NCBI RefSeq assembly: GCF_017948485.1
Contig: NZ_JAFFSX010000005.1
Span: 124,001 to 188,000 of the forward strand
From: Streptomyces sp. GESEQ-35
Lineage (GTDB): Bacteria > Actinomycetota > Actinomycetes > Streptomycetales > Streptomycetaceae
Direction: 5' to 3'
DNA length: 64,000 nt
The notes beneath the pieces are model-generated. The model searched no databases. It had not been told where the DNA came from and was given only the letters and a program-made list of their open reading frames with translations. The position numbers and the translations under genes are program-made. This document shows, piece by piece, positions 1 through 8,171 of the stretch (positions are counted from its first letter, which is position 1; each line of letters starts with the position of its first letter).

Positions 1-1523
1 TCCTGCTCACGCAGACGCACCGTCAGTTCCCCGCTGTGGCCGTCGATGTCGACCTCGCCGAAGAACTGGTAGCCGCCGGCGGGGGAGACGTTAGCCGCGG
101 TCGGAGCCTTTACGAACACCCGATCCGGGCCGAAGGTGCCGTCGAGGGCGTTGGCCGGGAAGGCGCCCGCGTTGAGCGGGCCGGAGACGAACTCCCAGAA
201 CGGCTCGAAGTCGGTGAACGCGGCCCGCGAGGGCTGGTAGTGCTGCGCCGAGGTGTGGTGCACGTCGGCCGTCAGCCACACGGTGCCGGTGATCCGACGG
301 TGCTTGATGAAGCGCAGCAGCTCGGCGATCTGAAGTTCACGGCCGAGCGGGGCGCCCGGGTCGCCCTGCGCGACGGCCTCGATGTTCGCCGGGCCGTCCG
401 TGGCGTCCGGCACCACCAGGCCGAGGGGCATGTCCGAGGCGATCACCTTCCACACCGCGCGGGAGCGGGCGAGTTCGCGCTTGAGCCAGGCCAGCTGCTC
501 GGCGCCGAGGATGCCCTGGGCGTCGGTGGTCTGGTCGTCCGCCGAGTTGGCGTTGCGGTAGGTCCGCATGTCCAGCACGAACACGTCGAGGAGCGGCCCG
601 TGGTTGACCACGCGGTACACCCGGCCGTCGGGGCGGCGCAGGGTCGAGATCGGGAAGTACTCCGAGAACGCCTGCCGGGCCCGCGTGGCCAGGACGTCGA
701 GGTTCTTCTCGGTGTAGCGGGTGTCGGCGAAGATCTCGCCGGGGAACCAGTTGTTGGAGACCTCGTGGTCGTCCCACTGGATGATGGAGGGGACCTGGGC
801 GTTGAACCGCTTGAGGTTCTCGTCGAGCAGGTTGTAGCGGAAGTTGCCGCGGAACTCTGCGAGGGTCTCGGCCACTTTGGCCTTCTCGTCGGTGGTGATG
901 TTCCGCCAGGTGCTGCCGTCGGGCAGGGTGACGGACTCCGTGATCGGCCCGTCGGCATAGATGTTGTCGCCGCTGCACAGGAAGAAGTCCGGGTCCAGCG
1001 CGCCCATCGCGTTGTAGATGGTGTAACCGCCGAAGTCCGGGTTGATGCCCCAGCCCTGCCCCGCCAGGTCGCCGGACCAGACGAACCGGATGCCGTCGCG
1101 CCGCTTGGCGGACGCCGTACGGAAGGTGCCGGTGACCGGCTCGCCGGTGCGGCGCGTGTCGTCCGGATCGGCCAGCAGTACGCGGTAGTTGATCTGCTCG
1201 CCCGACGGGAGCCCGCGCAGCCGGGTCGTGCCGGTGAAGTCGGTGTCGGCGCCGAGCAGTGGACCGTGCCATCTGCGCGGATTGCGGAACGACTCGGTCG
1301 CGGACGTCTCGACGATCATCCGGGCGGGACGGTCGGAACGCACCCACACCAGACCGGAGTCGCAGGTCACGTCTCCCGTCTGAACGCCCCAGCCCGCCTT
1401 GGGACGTCCGGACAGCGCGAATGCCGGTGCCGCGCCGAGCGCGGAGGGCAGGGTCAGGGCCGCCGACGCGGCGAGGGAGCCGCGCAGGACGCTGCGACGG
1501 CCGGGGAAGGGACGGTGGGACAT
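1..1523 (-). CDS. PhoD-like alkaline phosphatase/phosphodiesterase, Tat-exported (3' end outside window)
   Basis: Secreted metallophosphatase releasing phosphate from phosphomono- or diesters. The start is ATG at 1523 behind GGAGGCG. The N-terminus carries twin arginines (residues 9-10, FPGRRSVL) followed by an Ala/Leu-rich segment and AFA-type cleavage site, a Tat signal. A PhoD N-terminal beta-rich domain follows (GDVTCDSGLVWVRSD), then the metal-site region with WSGDLAGQGWG, CSGDNIYADGP, IIQWDDHEVSNNW and WLTADVHHTSA, all characteristic of the PhoD family. The C-terminus runs off the left edge after about 507 codons; the family is usually 510-560 residues, so little is missing. Family assignment is secure, exact substrate is not. 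Confidence 0.93.
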   Translation of the reverse strand, partial: MSHRPFPGRRSVLRGSLAASAALTLPSALGAAPAFALSGRPKAGWGVQTGDVTCDSGLVWVRSDRPARMIVETSATESFRNPRRWHGPLLGADTDFTGTTRLRGLPSGEQINYRVLLADPDDTRRTGEPVTGTFRTASAKRRDGIRFVWSGDLAGQGWGINPDFGGYTIYNAMGALDPDFFLCSGDNIYADGPITESVTLPDGSTWRNITTDEKAKVAETLAEFRGNFRYNLLDENLKRFNAQVPSIIQWDDHEVSNNWFPGEIFADTRYTEKNLDVLATRARQAFSEYFPISTLRRPDGRVYRVVNHGPLLDVFVLDMRTYRNANSADDQTTDAQGILGAEQLAWLKRELARSRAVWKVIASDMPLGLVVPDATDGPANIEAVAQGDPGAPLGRELQIAELLRFIKHRRITGTVWLTADVHHTSAQHYQPSRAAFTDFEPFWEFVSGPLNAGAFPANALDGTFGPDRVFVKAPTAANVSPAGGYQFFGEVDIDGHSGELTVRLREQ

Positions 1524-1664
1524 GGATGCGCCTCCGGCGACGGGATCCGGTCAGTGTGCGATGCCAGAACTACTCGCGCGCCGCTGCGCACACGCAAACC
1601 ACAAGTGAACAACCGACCGCGGAAACAAGGGAACAGACCGGTCGGCCACGGGGGATCGCCGTCG

Positions 1665-3125
1665 TCACACCCCGGCGGCCTCCGCCATCAGCCGTACGCC
1701 CGCCCGGATGCGCGCCGGTGACAAGTGGGCGTAGCCCAGCACCAGCCGTACGTCCTCACCGTCGCCGACGCCGGCGGGCGCGTGCGTGCAGTCCTTGAGC
1801 GGACGCACCCTGACACCGGCGTCGGCCACGCGCGCGAGGAAGTCCTTCTCGGGCCCGAAGCGGCGGGGGAGGGTGGCGATGACGTGCAGCCCCGCGGCGA
1901 TCCCGGACACCTCCGAGCCGGGGAAGTGCTCGTCCAGGGCGGCGACGAGCGTGTCGCGCCGCTCGCGGTACGCGCGCTGGCAGCGGCGCAGCTGACGGTC
2001 GTAGTCGCCGTGCTCCAGGAACCGGGCGAACAGCGCCTGGTCGACCGTGGGATGGCCTAGATCGATCGTGCGCTTGCGTTCGATCACCTCGTCGGCGATC
2101 GACTCCGGTACGAGCAGCCAGCCGAGCCGCAACCCCGGAGCGAGAGACTTGCTCACCGACCCCGCGTAGGCGACGCGTTCCGGATCGAGCCCTTGGAGCG
2201 CGCCGACGGGCGCGCGGTCGTAGCGGAAGTCGCCGTCGTAGTCGTCCTCCAGGACGAAGCCGTCCACGGACCGTGCCCAGTCGAGCAGTTCCGTGCGGCG
2301 CCGCGCGGAGTAGGCGATCCCGGTGGGGTACTGGTGGGCCGGGGTCACCACGACCGACCGTACGCCCGAGGCCTTGAGCGGGCCGACGGCGAGCCCTTCG
2401 TTGTCCAGGGGCACCGGCACGGTGGTGACGCCGGTCGCGGCGTACAGGGCGTCATGGCCCGGGCTGCCCGGGTCCTCGACGCCGACGGTGGGCATCCCGC
2501 GCGCGTGGAGCACGAATCCGAGCAGGGTCGTCGCCTGGGCCACGCCGGAGACGACCACGACCCGCTCCGGGTCCGCGACCACGCCGCGGCGGCGGGCGAG
2601 CAGTTCGGCCAGCGCCGTACGCAGCCGGGGCAGGCCGCGCGGATCCGGATAGCCGAGGTCGCGGTGCGGCAGCTCGGCCAGCACACCGCGCTGGGCCGCC
2701 GCCCACGCGGCTCGCGGGAACAGTGACAGGTCCGGCGTCCCGGGCACGAAGTCGGCCCGAGCGCCGGGCGGGCGCGGAGCGAGGTCACGCGCGCGTGGCC
2801 GCGCCGCCCGTACCGCACCGCCCACCCAGGTCCCGGCCCCCCGTCCGCTGCGCAGGTACCCCTCGGCGGTCAACTGCTCGTACGCCTCCGTGATCAGGCC
2901 GCGCGACACTCCGAGGTCGGCGGCGAGATCACGGCTCGACGGCAGCCGGGTTCCCGGCGTGAGCCTGCCGGTTCGAACCGCCTCCCGCAGCGCCGCCTGC
3001 AACGAGCGTCCACGCGCGCGTGCCGGCGCCGAGGCGGCCGGCAGGAGCAACTCCCAGGCGACGGACCCCGGACGTCCCTCGGTCGTCGACGGCTCCTCAC
3101 TCCGATTGGTCTCTGATGACGTCAT
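1665..3125 (-). CDS. MocR/PdxR-type regulator: GntR winged helix fused to aminotransferase-like domain
   Basis: 486 residues, normal for MocR proteins. The N-terminal GntR HTH (about residues 35-105, LREAVRTGRLTPGTRLPSSR and DLGVSRGLITEAYEQL) binds DNA. The rest is a fold-type I aminotransferase-like domain with the PLP lysine in AGSVSKSLAPGLRLGW. These proteins sense PLP or an amino acid and control an adjacent transporter or pathway. The gene diverges from an EamA-type exporter only 47 bases away, so that exporter is the likely target. The shared intergene contains two GGACC repeats suited to a MocR dimer. The effector is unknown. Confidence 0.93.
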   Translation of the reverse strand: MTSSETNRSEEPSTTEGRPGSVAWELLLPAASAPARARGRSLQAALREAVRTGRLTPGTRLPSSRDLAADLGVSRGLITEAYEQLTAEGYLRSGRGAGTWVGGAVRAARPRARDLAPRPPGARADFVPGTPDLSLFPRAAWAAAQRGVLAELPHRDLGYPDPRGLPRLRTALAELLARRRGVVADPERVVVVSGVAQATTLLGFVLHARGMPTVGVEDPGSPGHDALYAATGVTTVPVPLDNEGLAVGPLKASGVRSVVVTPAHQYPTGIAYSARRRTELLDWARSVDGFVLEDDYDGDFRYDRAPVGALQGLDPERVAYAGSVSKSLAPGLRLGWLLVPESIADEVIERKRTIDLGHPTVDQALFARFLEHGDYDRQLRRCQRAYRERRDTLVAALDEHFPGSEVSGIAAGLHVIATLPRRFGPEKDFLARVADAGVRVRPLKDCTHAPAGVGDGEDVRLVLGYAHLSPARIRAGVRLMAEAAGV

Positions 3126-3172
3126 GAAAGTGGACCTTAAACCGGACCGCCGTGGTGCCTAGCGTCTTTTCC
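3126..3172. promoter_or_regulatory. Shared divergent promoter of the MocR regulator and EamA exporter
   Basis: Only 47 bases separate the two divergent starts. TAGCGT at 3160-3165 is a plausible -10 for the exporter, 7 bases before its ATG, with TTAAAC 17 bases upstream. This predicts a leaderless transcript. On the other strand TAAGGT lies about 10 bases before the regulator ATG. The motif GGACC occurs twice in the same orientation (3132-3136 and 3144-3148), a spacing typical of MocR direct-repeat operators. No experiment is implied. Confidence 0.45.
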
Positions 3173-4333
3173 ATGAACGCCACCACCACACGCGGAGCCC
3201 TGCTCGCCGCGCTCGCCTGCGTCCTCGTAGGAGGGTCCTTCACCGCCAACAGCGTCCTCGGCGAATACCCGTACGCCGGCGGCCAGTTCCTGCGCTACGG
3301 CCTTGCCTGTCTGCTGCTCCTCCCATTGGCCGGCCGGGACGCGGCGACCCGGCTGCGGACGCTCACGCCCCGCCACTGGGCCCGTCTCGCGCTGCTGGCA
3401 GCCGTGGGCATGGTCGGCTTCAACCTGGCGGTCATCGCGGCGGAGCGCACCGCCGAACCGGCCGTACCGGGCGTCTTCGTCGGCTGCGCACCCGTGGTGG
3501 TGGCGGTGGCCGTGCCCCTCCTGGAGGGACGTCGACCGCAGCGCGTCGTCCTGTACGGCGCCCTGCTCGTCGCCTTCGGCGCGTGCACGGTCCAGGGGTG
3601 GGGACGTACGGACGGCGCCGGAATCGCGTTCTCGGCGTGTGCGCTCGCCGGTGAGGTCGGTTTCGCGGTGCTCGCCGTGCCCCTGCTGCGGCCCCTGGGC
3701 CCGCGGCTGCTGTCCGCCACGGTGTGCGGTGTCGCCGCGCTCGAGTCCCTGGCGGCCGGGCTTCTCCTGGACGGCGGCGCATGGCTGCGGCGACCCGACG
3801 GCACCGAGACCGCCGCGCTGCTGTGGCAGGCGGCGGTCGTCACCGTCATCGGATTCGTCTGCTGGTACATGGGCATGCAGCGGATCGGCGCGGAGCGCGC
3901 CACGCTCTTCTCCGGCCTCATCCCGGTCGCGGCCGCCTGCACCGCGCCCCTCGTCGGAACGGGCTCCTACGGCCCCGCCCAGGCCGCGGGCAGTGCCCTC
4001 GTCGGCGCCGGAGTCGCCCTCGGATCGGGTGCGTTGGCCCGGCGCCGGTCAGCGACTGCCGTCGAGGATCACGCGGGCGACCAGCGCCGGGTCGTCGTTC
4101 ATGGGGACGTGACCGCAGCCCGGCAGCCGCACCAGGCGCGCCCGGGGAATGATCTGCTTGGCCCGGACCCCCTGCCGGCGCACGAGAAGCCGGTCCTTGG
4201 AGCCCCAGGCCACGGTGACCGGGATGCCAGGGATGTCGTCGGTCCACTGGACGCCGGAGCCCGCCCGGAGCGTCTCGGAGAAGCCGGCGGCGTTGGCCAG
4301 CGCGAGCGTCTCGGCGACCACGGCCTCGGGTGA
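3173..4333 (+). CDS. EamA/DMT-family membrane exporter with an antisense-derived C-terminal tail
   Basis: Predicted drug/metabolite transporter with about ten membrane helices in two EamA repeats over residues 1-295; efflux of amino acids or small metabolites is the usual role. ATG 3173 fits a leaderless start from the TAGCGT box and the regulator is divergent. EamA homology ends near GALARRRS (about nt 4055), but no stop codon follows until 4333. The last ~90 residues are hydrophilic, low in family character, and read antisense through the 3' third of the convergent hydrolase. The stop was either lost or the tail is natural; the functional protein is probably the first ~295 residues. Confidence 0.85.
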   Translation: MNATTTRGALLAALACVLVGGSFTANSVLGEYPYAGGQFLRYGLACLLLLPLAGRDAATRLRTLTPRHWARLALLAAVGMVGFNLAVIAAERTAEPAVPGVFVGCAPVVVAVAVPLLEGRRPQRVVLYGALLVAFGACTVQGWGRTDGAGIAFSACALAGEVGFAVLAVPLLRPLGPRLLSATVCGVAALESLAAGLLLDGGAWLRRPDGTETAALLWQAAVVTVIGFVCWYMGMQRIGAERATLFSGLIPVAAACTAPLVGTGSYGPAQAAGSALVGAGVALGSGALARRRSATAVEDHAGDQRRVVVHGDVTAARQPHQARPGNDLLGPDPLPAHEKPVLGAPGHGDRDARDVVGPLDAGARPERLGEAGGVGQRERLGDHGLG

Positions 4334-4879
4334 ACGGCGGGCCGGGCGGGCGTAGATGGTGCTCGTCAGGACCGTGCGACCGGCCGCCGAACGGGACAGC
4401 CGCTCGACCACTGGGAGCGGCAGCCGCAGGGAGAACTGGCGCATCGCCAGCAGGACGCCGAAGGCGTAGCGACGTTCGGCCGGCGTCCAGAACCCGGCCG
4501 GGGACAGGGCCGTCACGGACCGTACGAGCTTCTCGCGGCCGAGTTCCAGGGCCAGCAGACCGCCGAGTGAATTGCCCGCCACATGCGGCCGTTCGACCTC
4601 CAGCTCCTCGCACAGTGCGCCGAGCGCGGCGTTCACCGTGGGCAGGTCGTGCGCGAGGCCCTCCGGAAGGGCCGGGGACGCGCCGAACCCGGGCAGATCC
4701 ACGGCGATCACATCGCGCTCGGTCGCCAGGATGTCCACCACCGGGTCCCAGGCCTGCCGATGATGCCCGATACCGTGCAGCAGGAGCAGCGGTTCGCCCG
4801 TCCCCACGCGCGCGTAGGAGAGGGTCACGGTCCGCGGGCCGTGGGCGTAGGGGACCTTGAAGGAGACGGTGGCGGACAT
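4049..4879 (-). CDS. Alpha/beta hydrolase (276 aa)
   Basis: Alpha/beta-hydrolase fold esterase-like enzyme. Oxyanion region LLLLHGIGHHRQAWD, nucleophile elbow AGNSLGG (Ser104), acid in VAWGSKDRLL and His in GCGHVPMNDDP give a complete triad. Start ATG 4879 follows AGGAGCAGTTC. It diverges from the ECF41 sigma gene; ECF41 factors commonly neighbour the genes they control, so this hydrolase is a candidate target. Its 3' end overlaps the convergent exporter frame by 285 bases. Substrate cannot be told from sequence. Confidence 0.9.
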   Translation of the reverse strand: MSATVSFKVPYAHGPRTVTLSYARVGTGEPLLLLHGIGHHRQAWDPVVDILATERDVIAVDLPGFGASPALPEGLAHDLPTVNAALGALCEELEVERPHVAGNSLGGLLALELGREKLVRSVTALSPAGFWTPAERRYAFGVLLAMRQFSLRLPLPVVERLSRSAAGRTVLTSTIYARPARRSPEAVVAETLALANAAGFSETLRAGSGVQWTDDIPGIPVTVAWGSKDRLLVRRQGVRAKQIIPRARLVRLPGCGHVPMNDDPALVARVILDGSR

Positions 4880-5029
4880 GAACTGCTCCTCGGCTGGGGC
4901 TCGCTGAGTCTGGGGGATCGCTGACGGACTGCTCGTAGACAGCTTGTCAGCAGTTGCTACCGACGGGTAGCCCCTGGGGCGCCTCCGTCCGCCGATATGG
5001 CCTGGACAGGTGCGGATGTGTCGGTTGGG

Positions 5030-5920
5030 ATGGAATCCGTGACCACCGACACCGAGACCGACGTCTTCGAAGAACACCGTCCCGTCCTCCTGGGAGTCGC
5101 CTACCGCATGCTCGGGCGGGTGGCCGACGCGGAGGACGTGGTCCAGGAGGCCTGGCTGCGCTGGTCCGGCGCCGACCGGAGCGAGGTGCGCGAACCGCGC
5201 GGCTATCTGGTGCGCATCACCACCCGCCTCGCCATCGACCGGCTGCGCCAGGTCAAGGCGCGGGGCGAGACGTATGTCGGCCCGTGGCTGCCGGAGCCGT
5301 ACGTCACCGACTTCGGCGACAGCGTCCCGGACACCGCGGACCGGGCCGTGCTCGCCGACTCCGTCTCCCTCGCCGTCCTCGTCGTACTGGAGTCGCTGTC
5401 GCCGCTGGAGCGGGCGGTCTTCGTCCTCAGGGAGGCGTTCGGCTACCCGTACGCCGACATCGCCGCCATGCTCGACCGCGGGGAGCCGGCGGTACGGCAA
5501 CTCGCCGGGCGGGCCCGCAAGCACGTCGAGGAGCGGCGGCCGCGATACGAGGTCGACCCGGCCCAACGCCGTGATCTCACCGAGCGATTCCTCGCCGCCG
5601 CGGCGGAGGGCGACCTCGAAGGGCTGATGTCCCTGCTCGCCCCCGACGTGCGCCTCGTGGGCGACAGCGGTGGCAAGGCCAAGGCGCCGCTGCGGGTCCT
5701 GGAGACGGCCGACAACGTGGGGCGCTTCATGGTCGGCATCGCCGGTCAGGGCATCCCGGAGGTGTCCTTCCGCTTCCTGGAGCTCAACGGCGGTCCCGCG
5801 GTACTGGTGCTGTCCGGAGACCAGCCGGACAGCGTCCTCCAGCTGGACGTCCTGGACGGGCGCATCCAGTCCGTCTACATCATCCGCAACCCCGACAAGC
5901 TCAGGTCGCTGGCCTGGTAG
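5030..5920 (+). CDS. ECF41-family RNA polymerase sigma factor with SnoaL-like C-terminal domain
   Basis: ECF sigma factor of the ECF41 group, which carries its own regulatory domain instead of relying on an anti-sigma factor. Region 2 (FEEHRPVLLGVAYRMLGRVADAED), region 4 (LSPLERAVFVLREAFGYPYADIA) and a C-terminal SnoaL-like fold (from about residue 180) are all visible. The group's hallmark motifs are present: WLPEP in the linker, a DSGGKAKA version of the DGGG motif, and NPDKL at the C-terminus. ATG 5030 has GGTTGGGA upstream; in-frame alternatives are ATG 4997 and GTG 5039. The divergent hydrolase takes the place of the usual carboxymuconolactone decarboxylase/oxidoreductase partner. Confidence 0.93.
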   Translation: MESVTTDTETDVFEEHRPVLLGVAYRMLGRVADAEDVVQEAWLRWSGADRSEVREPRGYLVRITTRLAIDRLRQVKARGETYVGPWLPEPYVTDFGDSVPDTADRAVLADSVSLAVLVVLESLSPLERAVFVLREAFGYPYADIAAMLDRGEPAVRQLAGRARKHVEERRPRYEVDPAQRRDLTERFLAAAAEGDLEGLMSLLAPDVRLVGDSGGKAKAPLRVLETADNVGRFMVGIAGQGIPEVSFRFLELNGGPAVLVLSGDQPDSVLQLDVLDGRIQSVYIIRNPDKLRSLAW

Positions 5921-5949
5921 GTGCCGGCGGCGGCCCGAGAGCCCTCTGA

Positions 5950-5984
5950 TTGGTCTTGACCAAGGGTGAGGGCCGCCCTATGGT
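5950..5984 (+). promoter_or_regulatory. Promoter of the GntR gene with an overlapping dre-like operator
   Basis: TTGACC (5956-5961) and TATGGT (5979-5984) are separated by 17 bases, a good housekeeping-type promoter for the regulator starting at 6062. The -35 box lies inside TTGGTCTTGACCAA (5950-5963), an inverted repeat with perfect TTGGTC/GACCAA arms. It resembles the DasR/GntR dre core TGGTCTAGACCA. Binding there would block polymerase, so autorepression or control by DasR is the simplest reading. Confidence 0.65.
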
Positions 5985-6061
5985 CGCAGATAAGTGCAAC
6001 AACCTTTAATAAACAAGGGCGCTAAAACGCCGCCGGACCACGGCGATTGCGGAGGATCAGG

Positions 6062-6817
6062 GTGGGGACCACGCAGCTGGAATCGGTGCCGGAACCGAAG
6101 TACTGGCACCTCAAGACCGTGCTCAGCGAGTCATTGGACTCCGACTTCTCCGTGGGCGAGATTCTGCCCAACGAGCGTGACCTCGCAGCCCGCTTCGGCG
6201 TCGCCCGAGCCACGCTACGCCAGGCGCTCGAGCAGCTCGAACTCGAAGGCAGGCTCCAGCGCCGCCGCGGCGTCGGGACGACGGTCGCCCCGCCGCGCGT
6301 CGGTGTCGCCGTCGGCACCGAGCAGCACGCCTGGCCGGGTGCGGCAGGCGATGCCTGGCAGCCCGTCGACTCCACGACGGAGGCCCCGCCCGCGGCGGTC
6401 GCCCTGGAGACGGGCACGCAGGAGCCGGTGCACACCGTGCGCCGCACCCGTATGACGCACGGCCAGCCGGTCGCCGCCGAGCTGCTCTATGTCCCGGAGT
6501 CGTCGGTGCCCGACCTCTCCGCCATCGACGCGCCCTCCGGACCGGCACGCGCGCGTGCCGTGCTGCGCGAGCTCCAGCGCCTGGAGTTGGAGGGCCAGGA
6601 GAGCGCCGTCGAGCTGGGCTCGGCCCGCGCGGACGACGCCAAGCAGCTGGACCGGCTCCCCGGATCACCGGTCCTCGTCGTCACCACCCGCTTCATCGCC
6701 GAGGGCCGCACCGCCGCGCTCTCCGTCGCCACGTACCGCGCGGACACCTGCCGGCTGACCTTCGGGGACTCCGGCGGGGTGGAGATCCACGAGGGGCCGG
6801 AGCGCCGGGCCTCCTGA
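6062..6817 (+). CDS. GntR-family (HutC/DasR-like) transcriptional regulator
   Basis: About 251 residues. The N-terminal winged helix (YWHLKTVLSESL through FGVARATLRQALEQLELEGRLQRRRGVGT) is typical of GntR. The C-terminal UTRA domain (VHTVRRTRMTHGQPVAAELLYVP to the end) binds a small, often sugar-phosphate, effector. GTG 6062 is chosen because GGAGG at 6051-6055 is correctly spaced; the ATG at 6047 would place the ribosome site inside the gene. A dre-like operator overlaps its promoter and a convergent ROK regulator follows, so sugar-related control is likely. Target genes are not evident nearby. Confidence 0.9.
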   Translation: MGTTQLESVPEPKYWHLKTVLSESLDSDFSVGEILPNERDLAARFGVARATLRQALEQLELEGRLQRRRGVGTTVAPPRVGVAVGTEQHAWPGAAGDAWQPVDSTTEAPPAAVALETGTQEPVHTVRRTRMTHGQPVAAELLYVPESSVPDLSAIDAPSGPARARAVLRELQRLELEGQESAVELGSARADDAKQLDRLPGSPVLVVTTRFIAEGRTAALSVATYRADTCRLTFGDSGGVEIHEGPERRAS

Positions 6818-6858
6818 CAGCCGCATGACCCGGTCGTACGACATCGCAGTGCGACCCT

Positions 6859-6900
6859 GTGAACGCGCCCCGGAGCTCCTCCGGGGCGCGACGCGTTCAC
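6859..6900. terminator. Bidirectional terminator between GntR and ROK genes
   Basis: Inner stem GCGCCCCGGAG/CTCCGGGGCGC (11 bp, 3-base loop) is extended by outer arms GTGAAC/GTTCAC. It sits between two convergent genes, 41 bases after the first stop and 13 bases before the second, and would serve both. Confidence 0.85.
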
Positions 6901-6913
6901 GGCACGCTCCAGG

Positions 6914-8071
6914 TCAGCGGCGGGCCGTCACCGTGCCCTCCACCGCGAAGAGCTGCTCCTCCACATGGTCGAGGGCGAGCCGCAGGGCGCCCGTCGTCAC
7001 GGCCGCCTCGCCGAGGAGGGACAGCGTCACGTTCGGGGGCCGCAGACAGTAGCGCGCCAGCTCGCGGCGCAGTGGCTCCAGTACGCCGTCCAGTCCGGCC
7101 GCCCAGCCGCCGATGACGACCAGCTCCGGGTCGAGGGCCAGGACGAGCGCGGCCACGTCGTGGACGAGGCGCTGGATGAAGCGGTCGACGGCCGCACGGG
7201 CCCGCTCGTCGCCTTCGCGTGCCTGCGCGAACACCTTCGCCACCGCTCGCTCGTCCAGCGGATGCAACGGCTCGTCGGTGGTCGACAGCAGTGTCTCCGG
7301 AGTCACCTCGCGGCCCAGCAGATGCAGGGCGCCGATCTCTCCCGCCGCACCGCCGTACCCGCGGTGCAGCCGTCCGCCGATCAGCGACCCGGCACCCGGG
7401 CTGAGCCCGGCCAGGACGAACACGACGTCGTCGGACTCGATGGCGGCGCCCTTCCAGTGCTCGGCGACCGCGGCGGCGTTGGCGTCGTTCTCGACCAGGA
7501 CCGGGCACTTGAAGGAACGGCTCAGCCGCTCGCCCAGGTTCAGCCCCGTCCACTCGGGCAGTGCGGTGCCCAGTCGTACGGTGCCGTCCGCCTCGACGAT
7601 TCCGGGCGTGGCGACCCCGACGGCCCGCAGGGAGCTGCGCGCGACGCCGGCCCGGCGCAGGAGATCGGCGACCGAGGTGCGCAGCCGCTCCAGGCGCTCG
7701 TCCGCCGGAGCCGTCTCGTCCACGTCCTTGGCGATGGCGCCCAGCACCCGGCCGTCGAGGTCGGCGAGCTGCGCGGCGACGCGGTGCGGCCCGATCTCCA
7801 GACCCAGCAGATGACCGGCCTCGGCCCGGAACCTGAAGCGCCGCGCCGGCCGCCCCTGACGCCGGGCGACACTCTCGTCCGCGGCCTTCTCGACGACGAG
7901 TCCGGCCTCGATCAGTCCCTCGACGACGCCCTCGACGGTCGGCCGGGACAATCCGGTCACCCGGGTGATCTCGGTCAGCGTCGCGCAGTCCGCGGCGCGC
8001 AGCGCATGCAGCACCACCGCGGAATTGATCCTTCGCAGCAGAGAGGGGTCCCCGCCGGTCAGCTGCCCCAA
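6914..8071 (-). CDS. ROK-family transcriptional regulator
   Basis: N-terminal winged HTH (LLRRINSAVVLHALRA, TLTEITRVTGLSRPTVEGVVEGL) followed by a ROK sugar-kinase-like domain (GLEIGPHRVAAQLADLDG, VGVATPGIVEADGTV, VLVENDANAAAVAEHWKG, GAAGEIGALH). Such proteins repress sugar uptake or catabolism genes and respond to a sugar. TTG 8071 is chosen because GGGAGG precedes it at ideal spacing and the family begins with GQLTGGDPSLLRRIN; an in-frame ATG at 8146 would add an atypical 25-residue leader. The kinase-domain effector and targets are unknown. Confidence 0.88.
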   Translation of the reverse strand: MGQLTGGDPSLLRRINSAVVLHALRAADCATLTEITRVTGLSRPTVEGVVEGLIEAGLVVEKAADESVARRQGRPARRFRFRAEAGHLLGLEIGPHRVAAQLADLDGRVLGAIAKDVDETAPADERLERLRTSVADLLRRAGVARSSLRAVGVATPGIVEADGTVRLGTALPEWTGLNLGERLSRSFKCPVLVENDANAAAVAEHWKGAAIESDDVVFVLAGLSPGAGSLIGGRLHRGYGGAAGEIGALHLLGREVTPETLLSTTDEPLHPLDERAVAKVFAQAREGDERARAAVDRFIQRLVHDVAALVLALDPELVVIGGWAAGLDGVLEPLRRELARYCLRPPNVTLSLLGEAAVTTGALRLALDHVEEQLFAVEGTVTARR

Positions 8072-8171
8072 CGTCCGTCCTCCCAGCTCGTGCGCGTGTT
8101 GGCCGGATCGTACTCGGCACACCGGACCCCGGCGAGTGCCGGGCACGCACTGATCTGTTGCAGGAGCGGGA

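Noticed and set aside
1259..1798. Plus-strand open frames over the PhoD gene and the gap before the MocR gene
   Set aside because: Shadow frames; the PhoD signal peptide and start lie on the minus strand.
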